From: Thermoplasmata archaeon
GTDB taxonomy: Archaea > Thermoplasmatota > Thermoplasmata > Thermoplasmatales > Thermoplasmataceae
Length of the DNA: 13,918 nucleotides
Assembly: GCA_021801305.1 (NCBI GenBank)
Contig: JAJYYD010000099.1
Location: forward strand, 1-13,918
Direction: 5' to 3'
Within the stretch, counting starts at the first letter, position 1. Each line of letters opens with the position of its first letter. The notes under the pieces were generated by a model. The model was not told the origin of the DNA, ran no database searches, and saw only the letters and a list, made by a program, of their open reading frames with translations. The translations under genes and the position numbers were made by a program. Positions 13,097-13,918 of this stretch are shown in pieces.

Positions 13097-13116
13097 AGGT
13101 ATTTATCCGAATACCT
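13097..13116 (+). promoter_or_regulatory. Promoter region of aroB with a short inverted repeat
   Basis: AGGTAT (13097-13102) and ATACCT (13111-13116) flank TTATCCGA; together with the preceding AA they contain a TATA-like TATTTATCC at 13100-13108. Initiation about 25 nt downstream would give a leader of some 30 nt before ATG 13161, long enough to include the GAAAGG that precedes the start. Evidence is position only. Confidence 0.35.
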
Positions 13117-13160
13117 GATCGTTTCATTGGTGAGTCTGAATAGAAGTCAACGCTGAAAGG

Positions 13161-13918
13161 ATGATACTGAACCTTAACGGGCAGGAGGTATCTGTAGTCA
13201 TAGGCCCGGGGACCATGCATCACATAGTCTCGGAGGCAGACCGTTACGGGCATGTTGTACTCATGATAAGCAAGACTGTTGACGATCTATACGCAGACAA
13301 GATTCCAAGGCTCACATCCCTGAGGGGAGAACTCACGAGAATAGTGCTGACCGACGGGGAAAACCTGAAAAATATAAGGAACTACCAGAAGATAATAGGC
13401 GTACTCATAGAAAGAGGAGTTGAAAGGGATTCACTGATCATATACATAGGTGGAGGTACGGTGGGAGACTTAGCAGGTTTCGTTGCCTCAACGTACAAGA
13501 GAGGAACAGATTTTCTTGCGGTCCCTACAACTCTCCTTGCCCAGGTGGACAGTTCCATAGGAGGCAAGAACGGCATAAATTTCTCGGGGGTCAAGAATGT
13601 TATAGGGACATTCTACAATCCCGGCACAATAATAATTGACACCGACTTCCTGAAGGGCGATGATACACTGAAGATCAGGGATGGTGTCTGCGAAATGATA
13701 AAGTACGGCATCATAAAGGATGAGACCATACTGAGGGTGCTTGCAAAATACGACGATATAAAATCACTGGCTTCCGGTGATGATCTCATAAAGCTCATTT
13801 CAAAGAGCGTCAGGATAAAGAGCGAGATATCAAACAGGGACTTCTTCGACAGGACGGGGGAGAGAAGCATACTCAACTTCGGCCATACCATTGGACACTC
13901 CATAGAATCTGCCACCAG
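13161..13918 (+). CDS. aroB: 3-dehydroquinate synthase (partial, 3' end outside window)
   Basis: AroB converts DAHP to 3-dehydroquinate, the second step of the shikimate pathway, using NAD+ and a divalent metal. From ATG 13161 the frame stays open for 252 codons to the right edge. Recognised blocks are the NAD-binding G-G-G-T-V-G-D-L-A-G-F (97-107), V-P-T-T-L-L-A-Q-V-D-S-S-I-G-G-K (121-136) and N-x-I-G-T-F (phosphate contacts). Then come C-E-M-I-K-Y-G with metal ligand E178, R-I-K-S-E-I with K220, and L-N-F-G-H-T-I-G-H (238-246), which contains the first metal-binding His. About 100 residues of the C-terminal domain are missing beyond the window. This is the bacterial-type enzyme, not the transaldolase-like DHQS-II used by many methanogens. 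GAAAGG directly precedes the start codon, so spacing is unusually short. Confidence 0.95.
   Translation, partial: MILNLNGQEVSVVIGPGTMHHIVSEADRYGHVVLMISKTVDDLYADKIPRLTSLRGELTRIVLTDGENLKNIRNYQKIIGVLIERGVERDSLIIYIGGGTVGDLAGFVASTYKRGTDFLAVPTTLLAQVDSSIGGKNGINFSGVKNVIGTFYNPGTIIIDTDFLKGDDTLKIRDGVCEMIKYGIIKDETILRVLAKYDDIKSLASGDDLIKLISKSVRIKSEISNRDFFDRTGERSILNFGHTIGHSIESAT

Noticed and set aside
13038..13253. Minus-strand open frame across the aroB start
   Set aside because: It overlaps confident aroB coding sequence and its promoter, and shows no protein-like pattern.
1..13918. CRISPR arrays, tRNA or rRNA genes, insertion sequences
   Set aside because: No regularly spaced repeats, cloverleaf-compatible segments with GTTCRA-type T-loops, or transposase-like proteins were found by reading both strands.

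Overview
The window looks like a chromosome segment of an acidophilic, cell-wall-lacking euryarchaeon of the Thermoplasmatales (Thermoplasma / Ferroplasma / Cuniculiplasma type). The reasons are the archaeal replication genes (Orc1/Cdc6 and a divergent B-family polymerase), heavy use of ATA for Ile and AGG/AGA for Arg, and TATA boxes about 20-30 nt upstream of many start codons, which implies leaderless mRNAs. Shine-Dalgarno sequences appear mainly at genes inside operons. A GH15 enzyme resembling Thermoplasma trehalases and a B12/radical-SAM protein typical of this order fit the same picture. The exact genus cannot be read from the sequence.

Layout, left to right. (1) 1-476, minus: a membrane-anchored surface protein with an NTF2/SnoaL-like ectodomain, cut by the window edge. 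(2) 557-2711: a mercury-resistance module. A HxlR-family regulator is divergent from a two-gene operon encoding a free-standing HMA metallochaperone and mercuric reductase (merA). (3) 2763-3047, minus: a broken small gene. (4) 3185-4171 and 4225-5253, plus: an aminoglycoside-phosphotransferase-fold kinase and a zinc-dependent alcohol dehydrogenase. (5) 5405-7084, plus: a cobalamin-binding radical SAM enzyme. (6) 7161-10945: an Orc1/Cdc6 gene that runs head-on, with a 20-nt overlap at the 3' ends, into a compact three-gene minus-strand operon. That operon encodes a 152-aa protein resembling the C-terminal half of RadA/Rad55 (no Walker A), an 80-aa helical protein, and a PolB2-type DNA polymerase with altered exonuclease sites and an altered motif C. 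(7) 11044-12915, minus: GH15 glucoamylase/trehalase. (8) 13161 to the right edge, plus: aroB, cut by the window edge.

The most interesting part is region 6. It reads as a candidate archaeal DNA-damage-tolerance (mutasome-like) cassette: an initiator-like AAA+ protein, which in Sulfolobus can act as a damage-response regulator, beside PolB2 and a degenerate RecA-fold partner. This arrangement resembles, in logic only, bacterial ImuA-ImuB-DnaE2. The functional link is an inference; the gene order, overlaps and motifs are directly visible. The mercury module is also notable because an HxlR-type regulator, rather than a MerR or ArsR protein, sits where the mer regulator would be expected.

I see no tRNA, rRNA, CRISPR array or insertion sequence in the window.
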